Below are positions 3,808 through 9,299 of a DNA stretch of 9,953 nt, piece after piece. Numbering within the stretch: the stretch's first letter is position 1; every line of letters begins with the position of its first letter. The notes under the pieces are model-generated. The model was not told the origin of the DNA. It was given only the letters and a program-made list of their open reading frames with translations, and did no database searches. Source of the stretch: Candidatus Nomurabacteria bacterium. GTDB lineage: Bacteria; Patescibacteriota; Minisyncoccia; Phycocordibacterales; UBA1006. The DNA lies in the NCBI GenBank assembly GCA_943357975.1, contig CALRGS010000017.1, positions 1 to 9,953 of the forward strand, written 5' to 3'. The translations under genes and the position numbers were made by a program.

Positions 3808-4878
3808 ATGCAACAATATCACAACTCTATTTTCTGGGTCGAGACCGATAAAATAAAACCAAATCCATTTCAACCTCGTAAAGAGTTTGACCCACGAGCC
3901 TTGCAGGACCTGGCTGATTCTATTCGCCAATACGGAGTATTACAACCCCTCGTGGTTACGCGTAAGGAAATAGAGAGTGAAGACGGTATTGCTGTTGAAT
4001 ACGAATTGATTGCCGGAGAGCGTCGTTTGCGCGCATCGAAGCTTGCAAAATTACCCCAGGTGCCTGTTATTATTCGTGCAACTGAAGACTCTGACAAAGA
4101 AAAACTCGAACTTGCGATTATTGAAAACTTGCAGCGTGAAGACTTGAATCCTATTGATCGGGCCAATGCATTTTTGAAATTGCATGAAGAGTTTAAATTG
4201 ACTCATGGTGAGATTGGTAAAAAGATGGGGAAGTCACGAGAATATGTTTCTAATACCTTGCGCCTCCTTTCTCTTCCAGAAGAAATTCGGCAAGCCTTGG
4301 CAGAGAAGAAGATTTCAGAAGGGCACACACGACCGTTGATGATGCTTGCAGATCGTCCCGCAGAACAGAGTACCTTGTTTAAGGAAATGGTGATTAAGAG
4401 ATTGTCGGTACGTGAATCTGAAAAAATTGCTCGAGAAATTGCGACCGATAGAACCCGCAAGAAGGATTTGGATCCACAAATGATTGATTATCAGAAACGT
4501 CTCTCAGAGAAATTGGGAACACGAGTATCGATTGAGAAGCGTGAAGTTGGAGGAAAAATTGTTATTGATTTCTTCTCTCCAAATGATCTGCAAACGATTC
4601 TTGAAATTATTCAAAAGTCTCAAGGACAATTTGATGCAATTCTTCCTGAGGTGAGGGCAGAGGAATTAGCAAGCCCATCCCCAACCCCTTCCCCAAGGGA
4701 AGGGACTTTCCCACAAGTGACCCTTGAGCACACTCCCTCTTCCCTTGGGGAAGAGGGTTGGGGAGATGGGATTGAACCTGAAATGCAGACAGCAGCAATG
4801 CTTGATGATCGAGATCAGGCTCAAAAGGATGAGGAGGATAACAGTGATTTGTATAATATTAATAATTTCACGATATAG
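3808..4878 (+). CDS. parB: ParB/Spo0J-family chromosome partitioning protein
   Basis: ParB is a DNA-binding CTP switch that loads at parS sites and works with ParA and SMC in chromosome segregation. The core is complete. Box I is NPFQPRKEF (19-27), the CTP-binding box II is GERRLRASK (70-78), and box III is ENLQREDLNPIDRA (106-119). An HTH follows (LTHGEIGKKMGKSREYVSNTLRLL, ~131-154), then ISEGHTRPLM (169-178). A predicted dimerisation segment ends near residue 270 (GGKIVIDFFSPNDLQTILEII). The last ~85 residues are an addition to the normal end: a low-complexity Pro/Ser/Gly stretch encoded by a palindromic repeat (289-321), followed by an acidic tail (LDDRDQAQKDEEDN). No parA is adjacent. The start is near-leaderless and the gene is monocistronic with a strong terminator. 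Confidence 0.94.
   Translation: MQQYHNSIFWVETDKIKPNPFQPRKEFDPRALQDLADSIRQYGVLQPLVVTRKEIESEDGIAVEYELIAGERRLRASKLAKLPQVPVIIRATEDSDKEKLELAIIENLQREDLNPIDRANAFLKLHEEFKLTHGEIGKKMGKSREYVSNTLRLLSLPEEIRQALAEKKISEGHTRPLMMLADRPAEQSTLFKEMVIKRLSVRESEKIAREIATDRTRKKDLDPQMIDYQKRLSEKLGTRVSIEKREVGGKIVIDFFSPNDLQTILEIIQKSQGQFDAILPEVRAEELASPSPTPSPREGTFPQVTLEHTPSSLGEEGWGDGIEPEMQTAAMLDDRDQAQKDEEDNSDLYNINNFTI
4674..4770. repeat. Long inverted repeat inside the 3' part of parB
   Basis: The left arm (4674-4705) and right arm (4734-4770) are reverse complements of each other over 32 bases, with the right arm carrying five extra bases in three places; the loop is 28 nt. The core string on the left is CTTCCCCAAGGGAAG, itself a palindrome, flanked by CCCCAACCC. 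The element stays in frame and encodes the residues from about ASPSPTPSPREG to SSLGEEGWGDG. Its base composition (C-run on one side, G-run on the other) is unlike the rest of the gene. It is the same style as the palindromes at 2970 and 5672 but not the same sequence. Confidence 0.75.
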
Positions 4879-4879
4879 T

Positions 4880-4918
4880 AAAAAACCCGCAACGCTTTAA
4901 GCAATGCGGGGTTTTTAT
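4880..4918. terminator. Bidirectional terminator between parB and the LOG-family gene
   Basis: AAAAAACCCGCA pairs with TGCGGGGTTTTT around an inner GCTT/AAGC stem, with one extra G bulged. It lies between the convergent stop codons at 4878 and 4920, and T-runs flank both sides. Confidence 0.9.
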
Positions 4919-4919
4919 T

Positions 4920-5657
4920 TTAAATATTTCTTCGCTTCTCAGCCTTCTTGATAATATCAAGGATTAAGTCTTCATCATCAGTTACCGTATAGAGGTTCAT
5001 GTCTTCTGGAGAAATCATGCCTTCACCAATAAATTTATCTCGAATAAATTCTTGCATGGGTTTCCAGAATTCTTCACCAACCAAAATAATGGGAACGTGA
5101 GAAATTTTCTTGGTCTGAACCAATGTCAGTGCTCCAAAGAATTCATCAAGCGTTCCAAATCCTCCGGGGAAGAAGAGGTAGACTTCCGATGCATATTGCA
5201 TCGCTGTTTTTCGTGTGAAGAAGAAATAGAAAGGAAGTGAATCGGTGAGGTAGGGATTAGTAACCTGCTCATGAGGAAGTACAATGTTCATCCCAATAGA
5301 CCGTCCATTGGCTTCATAAGCTCCACGATTTCCAGCCTCCATAATTCCAGGACCTCCTCCAGTTACCATTGCAACTCCTAATTCTTTCGCAGCGCGATAA
5401 CCAATACGACGAGCCTTCTCATAGAACTTGTCGCCTTCGGGGGTGCGTGCCGATCCGAAAATAGTAATAGATTTTTCTACCGTATCCATAAATTCGAGTC
5501 CTTGGCGCATCTCCTCATTCATGACACAAATCTCTGTTTCCGTTGAGTCTTTTCCGTACAGAGTAATACATCCTGCGCGAATATCATCAGTGGTAAGTCC
5601 TTTTGGACGAAAAGGTCGATTGTCTACAGTTCCTGCGGGTTTGTTGGTGTCTTCCAT
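4920..5657 (-). CDS. LOG-family (TIGR00730-like) nucleotide phosphoribohydrolase
   Basis: This 245-residue Rossmann-fold protein is of the family often misnamed 'lysine decarboxylase'. Studied members hydrolyse the N-glycosidic bond of nucleoside 5'-monophosphates; in plants and some bacteria they release cytokinins. Visible motifs are ITIFGSAR (64-71), VTGGGPGIMEAGNRGA (98-113), and the catalytic PGGFGTLDE (164-172) with Arg149 before it. Together they form the nucleotide-binding and active-site signature. The N-terminal ~60 residues are an extension typical of the longer bacterial subgroup. The physiological substrate is not known from the sequence. A -10 box (TATGAT) sits 8 nt before the ATG, and a palindromic element fills the region where its -35 would be. 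Confidence 0.88.
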   Translation of the reverse strand: MEDTNKPAGTVDNRPFRPKGLTTDDIRAGCITLYGKDSTETEICVMNEEMRQGLEFMDTVEKSITIFGSARTPEGDKFYEKARRIGYRAAKELGVAMVTGGGPGIMEAGNRGAYEANGRSIGMNIVLPHEQVTNPYLTDSLPFYFFFTRKTAMQYASEVYLFFPGGFGTLDEFFGALTLVQTKKISHVPIILVGEEFWKPMQEFIRDKFIGEGMISPEDMNLYTVTDDEDLILDIIKKAEKRRNI

Positions 5658-5665
5658 ATCTGAAC

Positions 5666-5671
5666 ATCATA
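5666..5671 (-). promoter_or_regulatory. -10 box of the LOG-family gene, near-leaderless
   Basis: TATGAT on the minus strand ends 8 nt before the ATG at 5657. The best -35 candidate is TTGCAG (5695-5690) at 18-nt spacing. It falls in the loop and first stem bases of the palindromic element at 5672-5705, so the repeat may have brought part of this promoter. Confidence 0.5.
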
Positions 5672-5705
5672 CCTCACCCCGGCCCTCTCCTGCAAGGAGA
5701 GGGAG
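5672..5705. repeat. Palindromic element copy, intergenic
   Basis: CCTCACCCCGGCC is followed by CCCTCTCCT-GCA-AGGAGAGGG, a 9-bp perfect hairpin (5683-5703). The first part is nearly the same as at 2970-2981 in miaA, and the hairpin arms share CCCTCTCC. It lies between the LOG gene start and the terminator of the next minus-strand gene. It does not end in a T-run on the minus strand, so it is not a simple terminator. Confidence 0.75.
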
Positions 5706-5710
5706 CTGAG

Positions 5711-5738
5711 CAAATAAAAAACATCCACGAGGGATGTT
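5711..5738 (-). terminator. Terminator of the YtxH-like gene
   Basis: On the minus strand, AACATCC-CTCGT-GGATGTT (7 bp) is followed by TTTTTTATTTG. It starts 10 nt after the stop codon at 5749. Confidence 0.85.
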
Positions 5739-5748
5739 CTCTAAAGAC

Positions 5749-6105
5749 TTACTTCTTCTTAGGAGCTGGTTTCTTCGGTGCGAATTCCTTCTTGATGTCT
5801 TTCCAGTGTTTCTTCAAATTCTTTGTAAACGCAGCTAGTTCTTCGGGAGTAACTCCTTTTGTTTTGCTGTATTTCGCAGACGCTGCATCTACTGCTTGCT
5901 GGAACACTACCTCAGAAACATCTTTTGCTTTTTCAAGTTTCTCAAGTACTTCACCCTTTGCCTTGATTGACCAAGCCTTGATATTTTTTCGGTGTTTCGC
6001 TCCGTCCTTACCGTAGAAGAAGTATCCTCCTGCTACTGCTGCTGCTGCGAGTCCAGCAATTCCTGCGGTGACTGCCATAGTTTTACCTGTTGATTTTTTT
6101 GCCAT
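5749..6105 (-). CDS. Membrane-anchored lysine-rich protein, YtxH-like
   Basis: This is a 118-residue protein if started at the ATG at 6105 (MAKKSTGK), or 121 from the ATG at 6114 (MKIMAKK). I prefer 6105 because MAKK is the more usual N-terminus, but both are possible and neither has a Shine-Dalgarno. A short basic start leads into one Ala/Gly-rich membrane helix (TMAVTAGIAGLAAAAVAGGYFFY). A long charged helical region follows (KAWSIKAKGEVLEKLEKAKDVSEVV...), then a tail APKKPAPKKK that could contact nucleic acid or cell-envelope polymers. Proteins with this layout are common in CPR genomes, and the GYFFYGKDGAKHRKNIK part resembles YtxH. No function is known. A terminator follows, and a -10 (TGATATACT) lies at 6144-6152. 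Confidence 0.75.
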   Translation of the reverse strand: MAKKSTGKTMAVTAGIAGLAAAAVAGGYFFYGKDGAKHRKNIKAWSIKAKGEVLEKLEKAKDVSEVVFQQAVDAASAKYSKTKGVTPEELAAFTKNLKKHWKDIKKEFAPKKPAPKKK

Positions 6106-6143
6106 GATTTTCAAATTAATTATTTAATAAAGTGACGGTGATT

Positions 6144-6152
6144 AGTATATCA
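6144..6152 (-). promoter_or_regulatory. Extended -10 upstream of the YtxH-like gene
   Basis: TGATATACT on the minus strand is a TGn-TATACT extended -10; its TGA also serves as the stop codon of the upstream gene (6150-6152). It predicts a leader of roughly 20-30 nt. I see no clear -35. Confidence 0.4.
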
Positions 6153-6398
6153 TTTTTTCTTTGCACGGGTATTCTTTTTTGTTTCTTTACCAAATAGTTT
6201 TTCAATAACGAGATCCTTAATTGCGATGATGGTAGATCGAGCCCTGATAACATCGTCATCAAACATGGTTATGATGTGTTTGATTTTTCGGGTAGTGCTA
6301 ATAATATTAATCAATACAATAGCGAAGAGGATGGTGATGATTACGAAACAAATGATAATAATAAATAAAAGAATGTTTGTGGCGAGGAGTGTTTGCAT
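6150..6398 (-). CDS. Small single-pass membrane protein of unknown function
   Basis: This 82-residue protein begins MQTLLATNILLF. A long hydrophobic segment covers residues ~5-33 (LATNILLFIIIICFVIITILFAIVLINII), followed by a cytoplasmic basic region (TTRKIKHIITMFDDDVIRARSTIIAIKDLVIEKLF) and a KKNTRAKKK tail. The frame is open back to an ATG at 6464, but I chose the ATG at 6398. The hydrophobic segment starts right after it, an extended -10 ends 6 nt before it, and the upstream 22 residues look like an overlap with another possible gene. I do not recognise the family; the style is like small CPR membrane proteins. The stop overlaps the -10 of the next gene downstream. Confidence 0.65.
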   Translation of the reverse strand: MQTLLATNILLFIIIICFVIITILFAIVLINIISTTRKIKHIITMFDDDVIRARSTIIAIKDLVIEKLFGKETKKNTRAKKK

Positions 6399-6402
6399 GT
6401 GG

Positions 6403-6528
6403 CTAGTATAGCAAATATTTTTGGAAACAAAAAAGATTCGCATAGCGAACCCTCTTAGGAACATTGCCGTACTTAATGCTTATTGTTGAATCAAGCGGCA
6501 CGTTTGGAGTTGTGGTTTTTTCTTTCAC
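6403..6528 (-). CDS. Possible 41-residue protein with a GTG start
   Basis: The ORF runs from GTG at 6528 to TAG at 6403-6405 and encodes KEKTTTPNVPLDSTISIKYGNVPKRVRYANLF... with no homology I recognise. In its favour, it starts 15 nt after the -10 of a near-consensus promoter, the composition is protein-like, and its stop is 4 nt before the ATG of the next gene, as in a coupled operon. Against it are the GTG start, the small size, and the -10 of the next gene overlapping its end. The region could instead be an untranslated leader for the downstream membrane protein. Confidence 0.3.
   Translation of the reverse strand: MKEKTTTPNVPLDSTISIKYGNVPKRVRYANLFCFQKYLLY
6405..6413 (-). promoter_or_regulatory. 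Extended -10 of the small membrane protein gene
   Basis: TGCTATACT on the minus strand ends 6 nt before the ATG at 6398. It has the same TGC-extended -10 form and near-leaderless spacing as the methyltransferase promoter at 2284. Confidence 0.5.
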
Positions 6529-6543
6529 TTTATTTTTTTATTT

Positions 6544-6572
6544 ATAATAGAGAAGTGTGATTTCTTTGTCAA
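6544..6572 (-). promoter_or_regulatory. Near-consensus sigma-70 promoter
   Basis: On the minus strand, TTGACA (6572-6567), a 17-nt spacer and TATTAT (6549-6544) predict a start near 6537. It drives either the 41-codon ORF or a leader for the membrane protein at 6150. The -35 begins immediately after the T-run of the preceding terminator. Confidence 0.7.
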
Positions 6573-6610
6573 ATAAAAAAACAGTACCAAATCTTGCGAA
6601 GTGGTACCGT
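6571..6610 (-). terminator. Terminator of the 57-aa gene
   Basis: On the minus strand, ACGGTACCA (6610-6602) pairs with TGGTACTGT (6589-6581) with one G-U and a 12-nt loop, followed by a run of seven Ts. It lies 18 nt beyond the stop codon at 6628, supporting that gene as a real unit. Confidence 0.85.
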
Positions 6611-6627
6611 TAAAGAATGGGGAATAC

Positions 6628-6801
6628 TTAGAAGTATTTAAAATTATATATTCTATCCCCCAAGGCTTGAGCCTGTTTAGGATATATAATTTTTCCAGTA
6701 AGTGTTGTTCGGGGGTCTAATTTTTGAGGAATAGGCCAATCCTCGTTTAAAAAGTTTGGAGGTAATTGTTCTTTGCGAATTTGATCTATATAGTTTTGCA
6801 T
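6628..6801 (-). CDS. 57-residue soluble protein of unknown function
   Basis: The protein begins MQNYIDQIRKEQLPPNFLNEDW and continues with PIPQKLDPRTTLTGKII, then an alanine/glutamine stretch (PKQAQALGDR), ending IYNFKYF. It has no membrane segment, no cysteine, many prolines and a mixed-charge composition. No family is recognised. Support for a real gene is strong for its size: a TTGACA-17-TATAGT promoter lies directly upstream and a clear terminator 18 nt downstream, and an in-frame TAG just before the ATG fixes the start region. A 7-bp hairpin (AATACTT/AAGTATT, 6623-6638) overlaps the stop codon. The promoter overlaps that of the divergent 154-aa gene, so the two may share control. Confidence 0.6.
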   Translation of the reverse strand: MQNYIDQIRKEQLPPNFLNEDWPIPQKLDPRTTLTGKIIYPKQAQALGDRIYNFKYF

Positions 6802-6821
6802 GGCAACTGTTTGTTTCCCTG

Positions 6822-6850
6822 ACTATAGAAAACCCTTGCCATTTTGTCAA
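6822..6850 (-). promoter_or_regulatory. Promoter of the 57-aa gene
   Basis: On the minus strand, TTGACA (6850-6845), a 17-nt spacer and TATAGT (6827-6822) form a near-perfect sigma-70 promoter. The -35 and the first part of the spacer are the 16-bp repeat at 6835-6850. Confidence 0.75.
6835..6850. repeat. 16-bp direct repeat, copy 1
   Basis: CTTGCCATTTTGTCAA occurs here and identically at 7379-7394, 544 bp apart, bracketing the 154-aa gene and its terminator. The inner part is an imperfect dyad (TTGCCA / TGTCAA) that offers -35-like hexamers on both strands. Confidence 0.8.
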
Positions 6851-6872
6851 CAGTTCTGTAGAGTGTTAAAAA
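6844..6872 (+). promoter_or_regulatory. Promoter of the 154-aa gene
   Basis: TTGTCA (6844-6849), a 17-nt spacer and TAAAAA (6867-6872) preceded by TGT form the promoter. It ends 9 nt before the ATG, again leaving almost no leader. An alternative is TTGCCA (6836) with TAGAGT (6859) at 17 nt. It overlaps the divergent promoter of the 57-aa gene. Confidence 0.45.
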
Positions 6873-6881
6873 ATAACTACT

Positions 6882-7346
6882 ATGAAAACAAGAAAATTAA
6901 ATAAGCGAGAAAAGTGGAAACTTTGCCAAGCGATTTGGGACATGTGTAAAGATTATGAAATAGTTGGGTCTAAGTCGAGTGAGCAGCATGATTCTTACGA
7001 AGCATTAGCGCGAAAAATTATTGCAAAGTACCCTGAAATTTCAGCTGACATGCTCCAGCCAGTTAAAGATTGGGATATTCAATTAAGGTTTGTTATAGGT
7101 AGAAAAAAAATTGAAAGCTGGACAGAACAAGAATCTAATAATTTTTGGATGTTGGGTTCAATTATCCAAGCCCTAGAAAATGTTTTGAAAAATCATAAGC
7201 CTGTGATTATTGACTATGAAAAACCAAGGCGTATGGCGTCACCACCGTTTGAGGCATATTACCAAGTAGGACATAGTGCTTTGAATGTTGGAGCTGGCAG
7301 AATTTCTGATAATCAAATGAGGCAAAGGAAAAGACCTTATCGTTAA
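6882..7346 (+). CDS. Unknown 154-residue soluble protein
   Basis: The N-terminus is basic (MKTRKLNKREKWK), and the first ~120 residues look helical with several tryptophans (W13, W19, a WDIQLRF segment, ESW, NNFW). A glycine/proline-richer, basic C-terminus follows (RRMASPPFEAYYQVGHSALNVGAG...RQRKRPYR). There is no signal peptide, membrane helix or catalytic motif that I recognise. It has its own promoter and a perfect 12-bp terminator, and is enclosed by two copies of a 16-bp repeat. Together with the divergent 57-aa gene it forms a small AT-rich block between conserved genes, which suggests recent gain or fast evolution. The basic ends are compatible with nucleic-acid binding, but that is only a guess. 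Confidence 0.75.
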   Translation: MKTRKLNKREKWKLCQAIWDMCKDYEIVGSKSSEQHDSYEALARKIIAKYPEISADMLQPVKDWDIQLRFVIGRKKIESWTEQESNNFWMLGSIIQALENVLKNHKPVIIDYEKPRRMASPPFEAYYQVGHSALNVGAGRISDNQMRQRKRPYR

Positions 7347-7348
7347 CT

Positions 7349-7376
7349 AAAAGCCGTTTCTCACGAAACGGCTTTT
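7349..7376 (+). terminator. Terminator of the 154-aa gene
   Basis: AAAAGCCGTTTC-TCAC-GAAACGGCTTTT is a perfect 12-bp stem with a 4-nt loop, starting 2 nt after the stop codon. The flanking A and T runs allow use in both directions. Confidence 0.9.
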
Positions 7377-7378
7377 AA

Positions 7379-7394
7379 CTTGCCATTTTGTCAA
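7379..7394. repeat. 16-bp direct repeat, copy 2
   Basis: This is identical to 6835-6850. Here it lies in the typA promoter region. The bases that follow (GTAGTATAGTGCTATTAA) can be aligned loosely with those after copy 1 (GTAGAGTGTTAAAA), so a longer upstream region may have been duplicated. Confidence 0.8.
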
Positions 7395-7419
7395 TAATCA
7401 GGTAGTATAGTGCTATTAA
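7380..7419 (+). promoter_or_regulatory. typA promoter region
   Basis: Candidate boxes are TTGCCA (7380) or TTGTCA (7388-7393) as -35, and TATAGT (7406-7411) or TGC-extended TATTAA (7414-7419) as -10. The spacings are 20 nt for the plausible pairs, so the exact boxes are unsettled. Any of them gives a leader of about 30-45 nt, unlike the leaderless genes nearby. Confidence 0.4.
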
Positions 7420-7427
7420 TTATTAAG

Positions 7428-7439
7428 ACTCGATCGAGT
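7428..7439. promoter_or_regulatory. Perfect 12-bp palindrome in the typA leader
   Basis: ACTCGATCGAGT is its own reverse complement and lies 19 nt before the typA start, between promoter and gene. It could be an operator for a dimeric repressor or a small leader hairpin. No Shine-Dalgarno follows it. Confidence 0.5.
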
Positions 7440-7458
7440 TATTTTTTATTCACCAATT

Positions 7459-9261
7459 ATGGAAATTCGAAACATTGCGATTATCGCACACGTGGACCAC
7501 GGAAAAACAGCACTTACTGACAAGATGTTGGAGCAATGTGGTATGCGAGAGGACGGCTTCAGTATGGACAGTAACGACCTCGAACGAGAGCGTGGTATTA
7601 CCATTTACGCAAAAAATACATCTGTATTCTACAAGGATACGAAGATCAACATTGTAGACACTCCAGGACACGCCGACTTCGGTTCAGAAGTAGAGCGAGT
7701 ACTCCGATCGATTGACTCGGTGCTTTTGATTGTGGATGCACAGGAAGGTCCTATGCCACAGACTCGATTCGTATTGAAGAAGTCTCTTGAGTTAGGAATC
7801 AAGCCAATTGTAGTATTGAACAAGATTGATAAGCCAGGTTCAAACACAGACAAGGCTCACGATGAAGTATTCGAATTGTTCATGGAGCTTGGTGCAACAG
7901 ACGAGCAGCTCGATTTCACTACCGTGTACGCAATCGGACGAGATGGTATGGCAAAGAAAAAAATGGAAGATCCTATGGTAGACCTCTCACCATTGTTTGA
8001 TACTATCCTTGAAAAAGTTCCACCAGCAGCGAATGATACTACTAAGCCATTCCGCATGCAGCCATTTAACTTGGCATACGATAACTTCCTTGGACGATTA
8101 GGAATTGGACGAGTGTACGAGGGAATTGTTAAGAGTGGTCAAAATGTGAACATTGTAAACCCACTTACAGGTATTCGACGAGTTGGAAAAATTACAAAAC
8201 TTTGCACATTCGAAGGAATGCAACGAAAAGAAGTAGCGGAAGCTATCGCAGGTGATGTGGTTATGATTGCCGGAATTGCAGATATCTTCATCGGAGAAAC
8301 TATTGCAACGAATGCAGACGCAGAACCGTTGCCAGCTATTACTGTAGATGAACCAACTATTAAATTGGACTTCCTGGTAAACAACTCTCCATTCGCAGGA
8401 CGTGAAGGAAAGTTTGTAACGACTCGACAAATTCGTGAGCGACTTGAAAAAGAACTTGAAATCAACGTAGGACTTCGAGTAGACTTCAATCCAGATCCAG
8501 ACCGAGCCCTTGAAGGATTCAAGGTATATGGACGAGGAGAAATGCACATCGCAGTACTTCTTGAAAATATGCGACGAGAAGGATTTGAAATCCAAGTGTC
8601 ACAACCACAAGCAATTGTGAAGGACATTGACGGAGTTAAATCAGAACCATTCGAGGAAGTTACCGTAGATGTTCCGTCTGAATTCCAAGGAACAGTAATT
8701 GAAAAACTTGGTAAACGCGCATTCATCATGAAGGACATGAAAATTCATCAGAACACCGTTCGTATGATTTTCGAAGGACCAACACGAGGATTGTTTGGAT
8801 ACCGAGGAGTATTCATGATTGATACCAAGGGAGAGGGAATCATTGCCTCACGATTCCTTGAATTCCGTGCATACGCAGGATTTATTGAAAAACGAGCAGT
8901 AGGTTCAATGACTTCTATGGAATCTGGAAAAACACTTGGATTCGCACTTGGAAACCTCCAAGATCGAGGACAGTTGTACATTGGTCCACAAACTGAAGTA
9001 TATGAAGGTATGGTTATCGGAAATACTTCAAAGGGAGATGAGATGGTAGTAAATCCAACTAAGGGTAAGCAGTTAACTAACATGCGAGCTTCTGGAACAG
9101 ATGAAACTATCCTCCTTGTTCCACCAATTCAGGTTACTATTGAACGAGGACTTGAAATGATGACTGAGGACGAATATTTGGAAATTACTCCAAAATCTAC
9201 ACGTCTCCGCAAGCAGATTCTCCAAGAATCTGGCCGCGCGAAAATTCAGCGAAAGGCATAA
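7459..9261 (+). CDS. typA: Translational GTPase TypA/BipA
   Basis: TypA is a ribosome-associated GTPase related to EF-G and LepA that helps late 50S assembly and translation under stress such as cold. At 600 residues it is close to the usual ~605-615. The G1 motif is AHVDHGKT (10-17), the switch I/G2 motif RERGITI (43-49), G3 DTPGH (67-71) and G4 NKID (121-124). Domain II and the EF-G-like domains III and V follow (NNSPFAGREGKFVTTRQIRERLEKE, the GRGEMHIAVLLENMRREGFE block). The TypA-specific C-terminal domain includes TRGLFGYRG and KQLTNMRASGTDE. It ends KIQRKA, just before a terminator. Arginine is encoded mostly by CGA (about 27 of about 37 by hand count). No Shine-Dalgarno is visible; a palindrome occupies the leader. 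Confidence 0.97.
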   Translation: MEIRNIAIIAHVDHGKTALTDKMLEQCGMREDGFSMDSNDLERERGITIYAKNTSVFYKDTKINIVDTPGHADFGSEVERVLRSIDSVLLIVDAQEGPMPQTRFVLKKSLELGIKPIVVLNKIDKPGSNTDKAHDEVFELFMELGATDEQLDFTTVYAIGRDGMAKKKMEDPMVDLSPLFDTILEKVPPAANDTTKPFRMQPFNLAYDNFLGRLGIGRVYEGIVKSGQNVNIVNPLTGIRRVGKITKLCTFEGMQRKEVAEAIAGDVVMIAGIADIFIGETIATNADAEPLPAITVDEPTIKLDFLVNNSPFAGREGKFVTTRQIRERLEKELEINVGLRVDFNPDPDRALEGFKVYGRGEMHIAVLLENMRREGFEIQVSQPQAIVKDIDGVKSEPFEEVTVDVPSEFQGTVIEKLGKRAFIMKDMKIHQNTVRMIFEGPTRGLFGYRGVFMIDTKGEGIIASRFLEFRAYAGFIEKRAVGSMTSMESGKTLGFALGNLQDRGQLYIGPQTEVYEGMVIGNTSKGDEMVVNPTKGKQLTNMRASGTDETILLVPPIQVTIERGLEMMTEDEYLEITPKSTRLRKQILQESGRAKIQRKA

Positions 9262-9272
9262 ACTTTTCAACT

Positions 9273-9299
9273 AAAAAATACCCGCAAGGGTATTTTTTT
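9273..9299 (+). terminator. Terminator of typA
   Basis: AAAAAATACCC-GCAA-GGGTATTTTTTT is an 11-bp perfect stem with a GNRA-type loop and a T-run, starting 12 nt after the stop codon. Confidence 0.92.

Noticed and set aside
6399..6464. N-terminal extension of the small membrane protein to the ATG at 6464 (104 aa)
   Set aside because: The ATG at 6398 is better placed (6 nt after an extended -10, directly before the hydrophobic segment). The extension is possible but less likely.
6639..6693. AT-rich inverted repeat (AAATTATATA.../...TATAATTT)
   Set aside because: It lies within the 57-aa coding sequence, has mismatches and a long loop, and is easily explained by AT richness.
8098..8738. Long minus-strand ORFs inside typA (165 and 199 codons)
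   Set aside because: Their composition (Ser-, Arg- and Ile-rich) is that of an antisense shadow, and typA is full length and conserved across the same bases.
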